Origin: Algoriphagus machipongonensis
GTDB lineage: Bacteria; Bacteroidota; Bacteroidia; Cytophagales; Cyclobacteriaceae
Direction: 5' to 3'
DNA: 64,000 nt
Assembly: GCF_000166275.1 (NCBI RefSeq)
Contig: NZ_CM001023.1
Coordinates: forward strand, 3,351,001 to 3,415,000
Part shown: positions 51,922 through 61,535 of the stretch, one piece after another
Numbering within the stretch: position 1 is the first letter of the stretch
Layout: every line of letters begins with the position of its first letter
Translations under genes and position numbers: made by a program
Notes under the pieces: generated by a model
Seen by the model: the letters and a program-made list of their open reading frames with translations, nothing else
What the model was told of the DNA's origin: nothing
The model's database searches: none

Positions 51922-52896
51922 ATGAAGAAAATTGCAGTTTTTACTTCCGGAGGAGATAGCCCTGGCATGAATGCATGCGTAAGGTCTGTGGTCAGAACAG
52001 GTATTTATAAAGGACTGGAAGTATATGGAATCTACAGAGGATACGAAGGAATGATTGAGGGAGATATCAAAAGGATGTACTCTCACTCTGTAAGTAATAT
52101 TGTACAACGAGGTGGAACCATCCTAAAATCAGCCCGATCCATGGAGTTCAAAACACCAGAAGGTAGAAAACAGGCATATGAAAACCTCAAAGCCCATGGG
52201 ATTGAGGGAATAGTGGCTATTGGAGGAGACGGGACATTTACAGGAGCTAAAATCTTCCAAGAGGAATTTGGAATACCTACCGTAGGTTGCCCAGGCACCA
52301 TTGACAATGACCTTTACGGAACTGACTTTACGATCGGATTTGATACAGCGGTTAATACTGCCTTGGAAGCAATTGATAAGATCAGAGATACTGCCGCTGC
52401 CCACGACAGAATATTCTTTATTGAAGTGATGGGAAGAGATGCAGGGTTTATTGCCGTGGAATCAGGTATAGGTGGAGGAGCAGAATTTGTGATGGTACCT
52501 GAGACAAAAACTGATTTGAATAAGGTGGTGAAAAGCCTCAGAAACATTAGAGCCAATAAAAGCTCTAGTATCGTAGTAGTCGCTGAGGGTGATGAAGAAG
52601 GCAATGCCGAAACCATCATGCAAAAGGTAAAAGATAAAATTCAAGATCCTGAGAAAGACTTTAAGGTTACAACCTTGGGACATATCCAAAGAGGCGGAAA
52701 TCCTACGGCACATGACCGCTTATTAGGTAGTCTTTGTGGAATGGCTGCGGTAGAAGGTCTAATAGATGGAAGAACAAACTGCATGGCCGGTATCATGGAT
52801 CAAAAAGTAGTCTACACTCCTTTTGGTGACTGTATAGGAAAAGAGAAACCACTCAACGAACTGCACCTAAAATTAATTGATATACTAAGTATCTAA
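51922..52896 (+). CDS. pfkA: 6-phosphofructokinase
   Basis: The 324-residue enzyme has all PfkA landmarks: the ATP-binding TSGGDSPGMN start, GGDGTFTGA, the substrate-binding PGTIDNDLYGTD with the catalytic Asp, and the GHIQRGGNPTAHDR effector/substrate region. It phosphorylates fructose 6-phosphate in glycolysis. The gene after it starts 1 bp beyond the stop. Together with pyk (58 kb) this part of the window carries two glycolytic control enzymes. Confidence 0.97.
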   Translation: MKKIAVFTSGGDSPGMNACVRSVVRTGIYKGLEVYGIYRGYEGMIEGDIKRMYSHSVSNIVQRGGTILKSARSMEFKTPEGRKQAYENLKAHGIEGIVAIGGDGTFTGAKIFQEEFGIPTVGCPGTIDNDLYGTDFTIGFDTAVNTALEAIDKIRDTAAAHDRIFFIEVMGRDAGFIAVESGIGGGAEFVMVPETKTDLNKVVKSLRNIRANKSSSIVVVAEGDEEGNAETIMQKVKDKIQDPEKDFKVTTLGHIQRGGNPTAHDRLLGSLCGMAAVEGLIDGRTNCMAGIMDQKVVYTPFGDCIGKEKPLNELHLKLIDILSI

Positions 52897-52897
52897 C

Positions 52898-53233
52898 ATG
52901 GGATATATTCCGATTTTCTTAACAATGGGAGGCGCCTGCCTCCTATTTTTTCTCACTGTAAGGAATAGCATGCAGCGGAAATTAAATTTACAAAGAGAAT
53001 TATCTTCTAAACTGGGCCTAAATCACCCCGAACTGGAAATTATCCTTGGACAAATCGTCATCCCTGAAGAAATCTCTAAAAAATGGAAATCTATCCATCC
53101 CGATAAAAAACTTCCAAAGAAAAGCCGAGAACTTATTCAAGCACTAAAAATCAATAGAATTCAGTACAATCAATTAATCAAGAAAGCTCCCTATAACTGG
53201 GTGGCAAAAGCTTCTGGTTATTCTCCTATTTGA
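52898..53233 (+). CDS. Small membrane-anchored hypothetical protein
   Basis: A 111-residue protein with an N-terminal hydrophobic segment (about residues 4-21) and a basic helical cytoplasmic part. The family is not known to me. It is one base downstream of pfkA, so it is surely cotranscribed. Its last 16 bp overlap the convergent miaA gene. Confidence 0.65.
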   Translation: MGYIPIFLTMGGACLLFFLTVRNSMQRKLNLQRELSSKLGLNHPELEIILGQIVIPEEISKKWKSIHPDKKLPKKSRELIQALKINRIQYNQLIKKAPYNWVAKASGYSPI

Positions 53234-54129
53234 CTTACAATATATTCAAAAACCTTATCACCTTCAGAAGGATCAAACCACTGAATTTCAGCATCTTTTC
53301 TAAACCAAGTTAATTGCCTTTTTGCATATCTTCTGGAATTTCTTTTTAATAATCTGATCGCTTCTTCCTGATCATAATCTCCTTCCATAAAACCAAAAAT
53401 CTCTTGATACCCTACTGTTTGAAGGGCGTTAAGGTGACGTTTTTCAAATAAACCTGCAGCCTCCTCAAAAAGCCCTTGCTCGATCATTTGATCCATCCTC
53501 AAATCGATTCTTCGGTATAGCTCTTCCCGCTCCCTATTCAAACCGATTTTGATGGTCTTAAAATCTCTTTGAACTTTGGTCTTGACTCGAAAACTACTGA
53601 AAGTTTTTCCTGTTCCTCTAAAAACTTCTATCGCTCGCATCAATCGCTGAGGATTATTTTGATCAACTACCTGAAAATATTCAGGGTCAATTTTGGCTAC
53701 TTCCTTTTGCAAATAAGCTAGCCCCAACTCATTGAATTCTTGGATGATTTCTTCTCTAAACTTGGGATCAATAGCAGGCATCTCATCCAATCCATTTACT
53801 ACCGCATCAGCAAACAAACCCGAACCACCAGTCATGATCACCAGTTTATTTTTCTGGAACAAGCTCTCTAGAATCTCTAAAGCATCTTTTTCAAATTTCC
53901 TGACATCATAAGATTCCTCTATTGAAAGCGAATTGATTAAATGATGAGGTACTTGATTGAGTTCATCCAAACTAGGTTTAGCAGTCCCAAGATTCATTTC
54001 TCTATAAAATTGCCTGCTATCGCAAGAGATAATTTCTGAATTAAATTTTTTGGCTAGATTTAAACATAAATCAGTTTTACCTACCGCAGTAGGACCTACG
54101 ACCAAAATAAGATACTTGGGTGCTGCCAA
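53218..54129 (-). CDS. miaA: tRNA dimethylallyltransferase
   Basis: The 303-residue enzyme carries the P-loop GPTAVGKTDLCL, the SCDSRQFYREMNLGTAKP segment with the catalytic Asp, and the QTVGYQEIFGF motif, followed by KRQLTWFRKD. It adds a dimethylallyl group to N6 of A37 in tRNAs reading UNN codons. It is convergent with the pfkA unit and divergent from the response regulator unit. Confidence 0.96.
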   Translation of the reverse strand: MAAPKYLILVVGPTAVGKTDLCLNLAKKFNSEIISCDSRQFYREMNLGTAKPSLDELNQVPHHLINSLSIEESYDVRKFEKDALEILESLFQKNKLVIMTGGSGLFADAVVNGLDEMPAIDPKFREEIIQEFNELGLAYLQKEVAKIDPEYFQVVDQNNPQRLMRAIEVFRGTGKTFSSFRVKTKVQRDFKTIKIGLNREREELYRRIDLRMDQMIEQGLFEEAAGLFEKRHLNALQTVGYQEIFGFMEGDYDQEEAIRLLKRNSRRYAKRQLTWFRKDAEIQWFDPSEGDKVFEYIVSQIGE

Positions 54130-54173
54130 TAGTAAATGGGGTTAAACAGAATTCAAAAATCCAAAACATAAAG

Positions 54174-54932
54174 ATGAAAAGCAAAAGGGTGCTTATCGTG
54201 GATGACAATGACCTCAACAGAAAACTGTTCGAGAATTTAATAGGGCAAGTTTGCCAATTTGATAGTGCGAAAAACGGTCTTGAAGCATTGGACCTGCTCA
54301 AAAAAGCTGCCTATGACCTGATCATAATGGACATTCAAATGCCTTTAATGGACGGCCTTACCGCGATGAAGCAGATCAAATTGTCTAAAATCAGCGACTC
54401 TCCCATCATCGCTGTAACAGCTTTTGCCGAATTGGAAGATAAGAATACTTATCTGGACCAGGGCTTTGATGATTTTGTAACTAAGCCAATACGACCCAGA
54501 GATTTCCTGGAAAACGTCAAGAAAACACTGAAAAGCAAAAACCCGAAACAAGAGACGCCTCATTCTGAGTCCATCCATGATCCGATTACTACTACCTTGG
54601 ATTTAGGTACTGTCCGGCAATTGATGAAATATAATTCTGGAGAAACTATCAGAAACGTATATTTAGACTTCTTGAAAGAAACTGAAATGTTAATAGATGA
54701 AATTCTTTCGTTAAATTCAGAGAATAATTTGGATTCCATTTCAGAAAAGCTACATATACTTAAGGGAAATAGTGGTACACTAGGTGCAAACCAAATCTAT
54801 CTATTAGCAAAAGAAGGTGAGTATCTCGCCAGAAATAATCAATGGGATCAGAAGAAAAACTTATTACAAGACCTTCAATTAGAAATCCTGAATTTTAAAA
54901 AATATTTAAAGGAAGAAACTATTTTTGAATAA
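54174..54932 (+). CDS. Response regulator with C-terminal HPt domain
   Basis: A 252-residue protein. The N-terminal receiver domain has Asp10-Asp11 and phosphoacceptor Asp53 (IIMDIQMPLMDG) with Lys in VTKPIRP. A linker is followed by an HPt domain with the phosphotransfer motif KLHILKGNSGTLG (His in the HxLKGxS pattern). The start at 54174 was chosen over an upstream start inside the miaA 5' end. Such receiver-HPt hybrids pass phosphate between proteins. The next gene overlaps by one base. Confidence 0.9.
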   Translation: MKSKRVLIVDDNDLNRKLFENLIGQVCQFDSAKNGLEALDLLKKAAYDLIIMDIQMPLMDGLTAMKQIKLSKISDSPIIAVTAFAELEDKNTYLDQGFDDFVTKPIRPRDFLENVKKTLKSKNPKQETPHSESIHDPITTTLDLGTVRQLMKYNSGETIRNVYLDFLKETEMLIDEILSLNSENNLDSISEKLHILKGNSGTLGANQIYLLAKEGEYLARNNQWDQKKNLLQDLQLEILNFKKYLKEETIFE

Positions 54933-55309
54933 TGAATAAATCAAAAAGAATCCTCGTAGGTGAAGACAGCTCCGTCATCATCAATTTAACCAGAAGTGTG
55001 CTCGCTTTTGAAAGCTTCGAAATGAAAGCTGCCAGAAATGGCAAGCAGGTCCTTGAAGCATTGGAAAAGGAGGAGTTTGATTTAATTTTAATGGACATCA
55101 GCATGCCTGTGATGGATGGTATTCAATGTACTAAAGCCATTCGAGCATTGGATGACCCTATAAAATCTAAAATTCCGATCATCGCCATCTCTGGAAATGT
55201 TAATAATCACACCATGGATGAACTCAGAAGCTTTGGCTTTGATAATTTCATCCAGAAACCATTGGATTACGATAAAGTTTTGGCAACCGTCAAGAAACAC
55301 CTTAGTTAA
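54932..55309 (+). CDS. Single-domain response regulator
   Basis: A 125-residue receiver domain: Glu11-Asp12, phosphoacceptor Asp55 in LILMDISMPVMDG, a Ser/Thr switch in IIAISG and Lys in FIQKPLD. The first acidic pair reads ED. Coupled to the receiver-HPt gene by TAATG overlap, it probably receives or returns phosphate in the same relay. No histidine kinase lies in the window nearby. Confidence 0.9.
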   Translation: MNKSKRILVGEDSSVIINLTRSVLAFESFEMKAARNGKQVLEALEKEEFDLILMDISMPVMDGIQCTKAIRALDDPIKSKIPIIAISGNVNNHTMDELRSFGFDNFIQKPLDYDKVLATVKKHLS

Positions 55310-55312
55310 AAA

Positions 55313-55591
55313 ATGGCAGTAAAGTACACAAAGCATTTTCTAGACAAACTTGAAAACCTTTTTGCCTCTTCAGAATACATGTTGAGATACGAAAAAGGTA
55401 ATTTCAAATCTGGCTATTGTGTACTGAAAGAAACCAAAATCGTGATCATCAATAAGTATTTCCCGCTGGAAGGAAAAATCAATGCTTTGATTGATATTTT
55501 AGCCGAACTAAATTTCAACCCTCAGGATTTTTCGGACAAAGCAAACCACGATTTCTTAAGAGAACTACAGCAAACCACTCTGAAATTTTGA
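55313..55591 (+). CDS. Conserved hypothetical protein
   Basis: The 92-residue soluble protein starts MAVKYTKHFLDKLENLF and has an alpha/beta pattern with a KSGYCVLKETKIVIINKYF strand pair. It is a type often found in Bacteroidetes before the MBL hydrolase. Function is unknown. It lies 3 bp after the second response regulator, and its stop overlaps the TTG start of the MBL gene by 3 bases. Confidence 0.75.
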   Translation: MAVKYTKHFLDKLENLFASSEYMLRYEKGNFKSGYCVLKETKIVIINKYFPLEGKINALIDILAELNFNPQDFSDKANHDFLRELQQTTLKF

Positions 55592-56352
55592 AAGTCACTT
55601 TTCTTGGAACCGGTACTTCACAAGGTGTTCCTGTCATTGGATGCTCTTGCCCTGTTTGTAGCTCATTAGACTTTAGAGATAAACGGTTCAGGTCTTCCAT
55701 CCATCTTCAAATAGGTGAAATTAGCCTCGTAGTAGACACCGGACCTGACTTCAGGAGCCAAATGCTTCGGGCAGGAATAAAACGTCTTGACGGCGTTCTT
55801 TTCACCCATGAGCACAAAGATCATACTGCAGGGCTAGATGATATTCGCCCTTTCAACTTTGCTCAGCAAAAAGACATGCCCATTTTTGGTAGGCAACAAG
55901 TACTCGAACAGATAAAAAGAGAATTTGCCTATGTTTTTTCTAGTAAGAAATACCCAGGAGTCCCTCAAATAGACCCTGTGGAAATCACAGAAAAAGCTTT
56001 TTCGATTGAAGGAATTCAGATTACCCCTATTCCTGTATTGCATTATAAACTTCCAGTGCTTGGTTTTAGAATAGGAGACTTCACCTATATCACCGATACG
56101 AATCATATTCCAGAAGAATCCTTGAAGTTAATAGAGGGTACCAAAGTTTTGGTCCTAAATGCACTTCAAAAAACTCCTCACATTTCTCATTTTACTCTAG
56201 AGGAAGCCGTAGATATGGCTCAAAAAATCGGGGCAGAAACCACCTATTTGACGCATATTTCGCATAAGCTAGGCCTTCAGGAGGAAATCGACCAAGAATT
56301 ACCTTCGGGAATTTCTTTGGCCTACGATGGTCTTCAGGTAACTTTGCCTTAA
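55588..56352 (+). CDS. MBL fold metallo-hydrolase (PhnP-like)
   Basis: The 254-residue enzyme has the metallo-beta-lactamase signature FTHEHKDHTAGLDD (HxHxDH) and a later TYLTHISHKLG metal ligand. The N-terminal GTGTSQGVPVIGCSCPVCSS motif with a Cys triplet is typical of the PhnP/phosphoribosyl cyclic phosphodiesterase branch. The start is TTG at 55588, overlapping the preceding stop. The true substrate is unknown. Cotranscribed with the NFACT gene, overlapping by one base. Confidence 0.92.
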   Translation: MKVTFLGTGTSQGVPVIGCSCPVCSSLDFRDKRFRSSIHLQIGEISLVVDTGPDFRSQMLRAGIKRLDGVLFTHEHKDHTAGLDDIRPFNFAQQKDMPIFGRQQVLEQIKREFAYVFSSKKYPGVPQIDPVEITEKAFSIEGIQITPIPVLHYKLPVLGFRIGDFTYITDTNHIPEESLKLIEGTKVLVLNALQKTPHISHFTLEEAVDMAQKIGAETTYLTHISHKLGLQEEIDQELPSGISLAYDGLQVTLP

Positions 56353-57935
56353 TGCATCTCAATTATCACTTCCTAAAGTACCTTTGCCCAGCCTTAAACG
56401 ATCAGTTTCAAGGGCAGAAAATCATTTCTTGTTTTTCGCAAAGCAAAAATGAGTTAATCATTGAGACGACAGGCTCAGAAGGTGAGCAATGGATGAGAGC
56501 CCACCTAAAAGCACCGCAGATTTACTTGAGCTTCCCAGAGCAATTTCGGCGTACCAAGAGGAATAGCATGAATCTATTTCCCGAATTGCTAGAAGAAACC
56601 ATTCAGTCTTGTGAAGTACTTGCCTTTGAGCGCTCCTTTATCTTTCGCCTTCAATCCGGTAAAATCTTACTATTTAAGCTTCATGGCAATAGAAGTAATA
56701 TTCTCCTTTATGAATCTGAAGGACAGGTTCCCATTAGAACTTTTAGAAATGATTTAGGAGAAGACAGAAGTTTGGATTGGCATGAACTGCCAAGGTCTCT
56801 GGATTTGAGCAAAAAAAGATTTTTGGAATTAGATGGAAACGCATCTCAATTTTTGCCGACCCTAGGGGCAGTCCCAAGAGCTTGGCTGAAAGATAGAGGA
56901 TATCCCAATGCTAAACTGGAAATGAAATGGTCTCTGATGGAGGAAATGGTAGATATACTAGACTCTCCGCTGTTTTCATTAGTGGAAAAAGCTCAAGGAA
57001 CCATCTTGACCTTGCTCCCTGAACCCGAAGCACTAAAAAATTTCTCAGACCCTATTTTAGCAGTAAATGAGCTTTTTTATCTGGCTTTGGTTAAGGATAA
57101 TTTTGAAAGGGAAAAGTCAGAACTTCTCAAAAAGCTAAATGCTCAATTGTCCAAAACACAATCCTTCCTGAAAAAAGGAAATACAAAACTCCAGGAGCTT
57201 AAGACTTCAGCCCCACCCTCTCAATTGGCGGATGTAGTCATGGCAAACCTCCATGAGTTTGCAGGGGGGAAAATGGAAGCAGAAATATTAGATTTTTATT
57301 CGGGAGGAAAGGTTAAAGTCAAATTAAAACCCAATCAAAAACCTCAGGATTTTGCGGCACAATTGTATCGTAAAAGCAAAAACAGAAAGTTGGAATGGGA
57401 TCAACTCGAAAAGACCTTACAGGCCAAACAAAGCCTTCTGGAAGATCTTCAATCCCAAATAGTTAAACTGGAAAAAATAACTGATTTCAGAGGATTAAAA
57501 GGCTTTAAAAAAGAGGAAGTTTCCGAAAAAACACTGCTTAAAGAATCCAGCTCATTGCCATTTAAAATATTTGAAATTGAAGGGTTCACGGTTTGGGTTG
57601 GAAAATCAGCCAAAGACAATGATGAAATGCTTCGAGGTTTTGTGCATAAGGATGACCTTTGGCTCCATTCCAGACTAGTTCCGGGCTCTCATGTGGTCAT
57701 CAAATTAAAAGGTCAAAAGAACCTTCCTCAGGCGGTCTTGGATCGTGCTGCGGCTTTGGCAGCTTACTATTCCAAATATAAAACTGAATCCCTGGCTCCC
57801 GTGATTTATACAGAAGCAAAATATGTAAGAAAGGTCAAGGGGTCGCCCGCAGGTTCTGTAAAAGTTGACAGGGAAACCGTATTGATGGTTCAACCAAAAG
57901 GACCCGATGAAATGATTTCCTCAAAAAACCCTTGA
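56352..57935 (+). CDS. NFACT family protein (ribosome quality control-like)
   Basis: A 527-residue protein. The NFACT-N type start (HFLKYLCPALNDQF, KILLFKLHGNRSNI) is followed by a coiled-coil region around residues 260-400 and the C-terminal NFACT-R domain (ISKNP end) with FVHKDDLWLHSRLVPGSHVVI and TEAKYVRKVKG. Relatives (RqcH, NEMF/Tae2) bind obstructed large ribosomal subunits and add C-terminal Ala tails. It is shorter than Firmicutes RqcH, so equivalence is likely but unproven. Confidence 0.88.
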   Translation: MHLNYHFLKYLCPALNDQFQGQKIISCFSQSKNELIIETTGSEGEQWMRAHLKAPQIYLSFPEQFRRTKRNSMNLFPELLEETIQSCEVLAFERSFIFRLQSGKILLFKLHGNRSNILLYESEGQVPIRTFRNDLGEDRSLDWHELPRSLDLSKKRFLELDGNASQFLPTLGAVPRAWLKDRGYPNAKLEMKWSLMEEMVDILDSPLFSLVEKAQGTILTLLPEPEALKNFSDPILAVNELFYLALVKDNFEREKSELLKKLNAQLSKTQSFLKKGNTKLQELKTSAPPSQLADVVMANLHEFAGGKMEAEILDFYSGGKVKVKLKPNQKPQDFAAQLYRKSKNRKLEWDQLEKTLQAKQSLLEDLQSQIVKLEKITDFRGLKGFKKEEVSEKTLLKESSSLPFKIFEIEGFTVWVGKSAKDNDEMLRGFVHKDDLWLHSRLVPGSHVVIKLKGQKNLPQAVLDRAAALAAYYSKYKTESLAPVIYTEAKYVRKVKGSPAGSVKVDRETVLMVQPKGPDEMISSKNP

Positions 57936-57952
57936 TTTTCATTTGACCAAAC

Positions 57953-57987
57953 AAAAAAACACCCTCATCGCTGAGGGTGTTTTTTTA
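57953..57987. terminator. Bidirectional intrinsic terminator
   Basis: A perfect 9-bp stem ACACCCTCA/TGAGGGTGT with a 4-nt loop is flanked by an A run on the left and a T run on the right. It can end both the NFACT transcript (+) and the convergent pyk transcript (-). Confidence 0.9.
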
Positions 57988-58009
57988 TACTTTTTGAAAA
58001 TCTTGAGGC

Positions 58010-59440
58010 TTAACTTACCACATGAATTTTCAACATATTCGTTCTTCCTTTTCCTTTCAGAGGCATACTTGCTGTATTGATAATGATATCTTCTGAGTTA
58101 ACGTGATCATCATCTTTCAGAATATTTTCGATATCCACAAATGTAGCATCAGTAGAAACTAATTTATCATAGAAATAAGCTCTAATTCCCCAAACCAATG
58201 ACATTTGGGTAATCAATGTTTTATTACTTGTGAAGACAAAAATATTCGCAAGTGGTCTATGAGAAGCAATTCTGAAACCAGTAAACCCTGAAGAAGTAAT
58301 ACCTACAATCGCTTTTGCTTTCACATTCCTGGAAAGTCTGGAAGCCATCAAAATCAAGTTATTACTTAAGAAGGTATCGTCATCTTCTGGAATCTTATAC
58401 AAGTTATGATAGATCTCCGCATTCGCCTCTAAGTAACCGATAATGCTACTCATGGCCTTCACCGCATTGACAGGGTATTTACCAGAAGCAGTTTCTGCAG
58501 AAAGCATCACGGCATCTGCTCCGTCAAGGACAGCATTTGCAACATCATTGGTTTCAGCTCTAGTAGGTCTTGGGTTGACAATCATGCTTTCCATCATTTG
58601 GGTAGCAATAATTACCGGCTTACAAGCAAGCTTACACTTTTCAACAATTCTCTTCTGCCAAAGTGGTACGATCTCCATTGGAACTTCTACTCCAAGGTCT
58701 CCTCTTGCCACCATGATCGCATCTGTAGCTTCGATGATTCCATCGATATTCTCCAAAGCCTCAGGCTTTTCGATCTTCGCTACGATTTTACAATGCTTTC
58801 CTTTGGCTTCAATTCTTTCTCTCAGATCCTCGATATCTTCGGCTGACCTCACAAAAGAAAGTGCAATCCAATCCACTTCTTTAGATAAACCAAAAGCTAA
58901 ATCTTCAATATCTTTTTCTGTTAATGAAGGAGCACTGACTTTGGTATTTGGTAGATTGATTCCTTTTCTGGATTTCAAAATCCCTCCGTGGATGACAGTA
59001 CAATTAACATTTTTTCCATCTGTATCATTCACTACAACCTCCAGATTTCCATCATCAATCAAGATTCTATCTCCAGAAACCACATCTTGCGGAAGATTTT
59101 GATAAACGGTACTAACAAGAGTGCTTGTACCCACCACAGGGTCATTGGTAATGGTGATTTTCTCACCAGGTTTAATTTCTACCCCGTTATTTTCTACCTC
59201 ACCCACTCTGATTTTGGGACCTTGCAAATCCTGAAGGATACCCAAATTCAAATTTTGCTCTTTATTTATTTTTCGAATGATTTCGATTACTTCTTGGTGG
59301 ATATCATGGCTTCCATGAGAAAAATTCAATCGAAACACATTGGCTCCAGCAGCTGCCAGACTTGAAATAGTTTCATAATTATTGGAAGCAGGGCCGATTG
59401 TTGCTAGGATTTTTGTCTTGTTAAATTGCGTATAGCTCAT
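58010..59440 (-). CDS. pyk: Pyruvate kinase
   Basis: The 476-residue enzyme carries TKILATIGPASNNYE near the start, the substrate-binding RLNFSHGSH, the catalytic KIEKPEALENIDGI motif, GDLGVEVPME and the ATQMMESMI block, with the C-terminal effector domain. It makes pyruvate and ATP from phosphoenolpyruvate. It is cotranscribed with the IPExxxVDY gene, 7 bp upstream. Confidence 0.97.
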   Translation of the reverse strand: MSYTQFNKTKILATIGPASNNYETISSLAAAGANVFRLNFSHGSHDIHQEVIEIIRKINKEQNLNLGILQDLQGPKIRVGEVENNGVEIKPGEKITITNDPVVGTSTLVSTVYQNLPQDVVSGDRILIDDGNLEVVVNDTDGKNVNCTVIHGGILKSRKGINLPNTKVSAPSLTEKDIEDLAFGLSKEVDWIALSFVRSAEDIEDLRERIEAKGKHCKIVAKIEKPEALENIDGIIEATDAIMVARGDLGVEVPMEIVPLWQKRIVEKCKLACKPVIIATQMMESMIVNPRPTRAETNDVANAVLDGADAVMLSAETASGKYPVNAVKAMSSIIGYLEANAEIYHNLYKIPEDDDTFLSNNLILMASRLSRNVKAKAIVGITSSGFTGFRIASHRPLANIFVFTSNKTLITQMSLVWGIRAYFYDKLVSTDATFVDIENILKDDDHVNSEDIIINTASMPLKGKGRTNMLKIHVVS

Positions 59441-59447
59441 TGGAACA

Positions 59448-59876
59448 TTAATAAGTTAATAGGTTCTCTTTTGATTTTAATTTCGAAATATCCAGTTTGA
59501 CAATGTTTTGAACAAATGAATTTTTTGCCAACTGGTTTACAAATGTATGAATACTCGTCTGAAAGGTATGGTCTTGTACCAAAAGGAAATAGTCCATAAA
59601 TTTCAATTCCGGTATAAGATAGGTGACTTGATTACCGGAGTTTAGCGCTTTATTTTTCAAAAGTTGGATATATCCATGTGGTAAAGAAAGGAAATATTGT
59701 GATATTTTCAGACTCGGAGAGGTAAGAAACTCCAATTCAAGGTCATCTTTTCTCACAAGATTAATATCTAGGTCACGATTGATTAACCAGGCCATCTTAT
59801 AGTCCTTTACAGGGGACTGGAGGCCCAATAGCTCAAAATCATACGTATGTTCTACAAGTAATTTGGTCTTCTTCAT
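59448..59876 (-). CDS. IPExxxVDY family protein
   Basis: A 142-residue protein with the family motif in the form IPELKFMDYFLL (residues about 89-100). The family is essentially restricted to Bacteroidetes and lies next to pyk or acpP. Its function is unknown. It starts divergently from acpP and is directly followed by pyk. Confidence 0.88.
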   Translation of the reverse strand: MKKTKLLVEHTYDFELLGLQSPVKDYKMAWLINRDLDINLVRKDDLELEFLTSPSLKISQYFLSLPHGYIQLLKNKALNSGNQVTYLIPELKFMDYFLLVQDHTFQTSIHTFVNQLAKNSFVQNIVKLDISKLKSKENLLTY

Positions 59877-59986
59877 TGAGGAAGAAAAAAGATGAGGTCA
59901 AAGTTAGAAATTTATATCCATCTAAGCAGAACTGTCTTTTATAATAAAATTTACTTGAATCTTTTCTTTGCCAATTAGCCATTAAA

Positions 59987-59994
59987 TATATTTC
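59987..59994 (+). promoter_or_regulatory. Candidate -7 box upstream of acpP
   Basis: TATATTTC differs by one base from the Bacteroidetes -7 consensus TAnnTTTG, and TTG occurs 16 bp upstream (59968-59970), near the expected -33 spacing. The acpP ATG follows 34 bp later. Confidence 0.4.
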
Positions 59995-60028
59995 TTTGCG
60001 AAGTGTTAATAACTAAACTGATCACAAA

Positions 60029-60265
60029 ATGTCTGAAATTGCACAAAAAGTAAAAGCCATCATAGTTGACAAACTTGGCGTAGAGGAGTCTGAAGTAACA
60101 ACTGAAGCTAGCTTCACCAATGACCTTGGGGCTGATTCTCTAGACACAGTAGAACTGATCATGGAGTTTGAAAAAGAATTCAACATCTCCATTCCAGATG
60201 ACCAGGCTGAGCAAATTGGCACGGTAGGACAAGCTGTTTCCTACTTGGAGGCTAACGTAAAGTAA
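60029..60265 (+). CDS. acpP: Acyl carrier protein
   Basis: The 78-residue acidic protein has the phosphopantetheine attachment Ser37 in [16 protein letters not shown]. It carries growing acyl chains in type II fatty acid synthesis. The gene starts the acpP-fabF-rnc-nadE run and is 19 bp before fabF. Confidence 0.98.
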   Translation: MSEIAQKVKAIIVDKLGVEESEVTTEASFTNDLGADSLDTVELIMEFEKEFNISIPDDQAEQIGTVGQAVSYLEANVK

Positions 60266-60284
60266 TAACCCATAAATTCATTCC

Positions 60285-61535
60285 ATGAATTTAAAAAGAG
60301 TTGTTGTAACCGGTATTGGTGCCCTTACCCCAATAGGCAACACGGCAGATGAATTCTGGACCGGGTTGATTAATGGGGTGAGCGGTGCTGCGCCGATCAC
60401 CAGGTTCGACGCTTCTTTATTCAAAACTCAATTTGCCTGCGAGGTCAAAAATCTTGATATCGAGCAGTTCATTGATAGAAAAGAAGCTCGAAAGATGGAC
60501 CCATTCACCCAATATGCCATGATCTCTGTAGAAGAGGCCATGAATGATGCAGGATTTGATTTAGAAAAAATCAATAAGTCTCGCGCCGGTGTGATCTGGG
60601 GATCAGGTATCGGAGGTTTAAAGACTTTTCAGGATGAGGTTACTTACTTTGCCAGCGGTGATGGCACACCACGCTTCAATCCTTTCTTTATTCCAAAGAT
60701 GATCGCTGATATCAGCGCAGGATTTATTTCTATTAAATACGGTTTTAGAGGACCTAATTTCGTAACAGTGTCTGCTTGCGCCTCAGCAACCAACGCCTTG
60801 ATCGATGCATTCAATTACATCCGGTTGGGTAAAGCTGATATCTTTATCAGTGGTGGCTCAGAAGCTGCAGTAACGGAAGCTGGAATTGGCGGATTTAATG
60901 CCATGAAAGCTCTTTCCCAACGAAATGACTCTCCTGAGACTGCCTCTCGACCTTTTGATAAGGATAGAGATGGATTTGTTTTAGGTGAAGGAGCAGGTGC
61001 TTTAATTCTAGAGGAATATGAACATGCCAAAGCTAGAGGAGCAAAAATTTATGCCGAACTAGTAGGTGGCGGTATGTCTGCTGATGCTTATCACATTACA
61101 GCTCCACATCCAGAAGGACTGGGAGCAAGTACTGTAATGGAACAAGCCTTGGAAGATGCAGGTCTAGAGCCAGAAGCTATTGATTATATCAATGTGCACG
61201 GTACCTCCACTCCTCTAGGAGATGTAGGTGAGACCAAAGCTATCGGAAAAGTGTTTGGAGAGCATGCTCACAAGCTAAATATCAGTAGTACAAAATCCAT
61301 GACGGGCCATTTACTTGGTGCTGCCGGAGCTATTGAAGCTATTGCTTCGATCTTGGCAATCCGAAATGGAATTGTTCCTCCTACGATCAATCATTTCACA
61401 GATGATGAAAGTTTTGATCCAGAATTGAACTTAACTTTCAATACAGCCCAAAAGAGAGAAATCAATTACGCATTGAGCAACACCTTTGGATTTGGCGGTC
61501 ATAACTGCTCCGTCATCTTCAAAAAATATAATTGA
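60285..61535 (+). CDS. fabF: 3-oxoacyl-ACP synthase II
   Basis: The 416-residue KAS II enzyme has the active-site Cys in TVSACASATNA and the two His in INVHGTSTPLGD and STKSMTGHLLGAAG. It elongates acyl-ACP by two carbons. Its TGA stop overlaps the TTG start of rnc (TTGA), so the two are translationally coupled. Confidence 0.97.
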   Translation: MNLKRVVVTGIGALTPIGNTADEFWTGLINGVSGAAPITRFDASLFKTQFACEVKNLDIEQFIDRKEARKMDPFTQYAMISVEEAMNDAGFDLEKINKSRAGVIWGSGIGGLKTFQDEVTYFASGDGTPRFNPFFIPKMIADISAGFISIKYGFRGPNFVTVSACASATNALIDAFNYIRLGKADIFISGGSEAAVTEAGIGGFNAMKALSQRNDSPETASRPFDKDRDGFVLGEGAGALILEEYEHAKARGAKIYAELVGGGMSADAYHITAPHPEGLGASTVMEQALEDAGLEPEAIDYINVHGTSTPLGDVGETKAIGKVFGEHAHKLNISSTKSMTGHLLGAAGAIEAIASILAIRNGIVPPTINHFTDDESFDPELNLTFNTAQKREINYALSNTFGFGGHNCSVIFKKYN

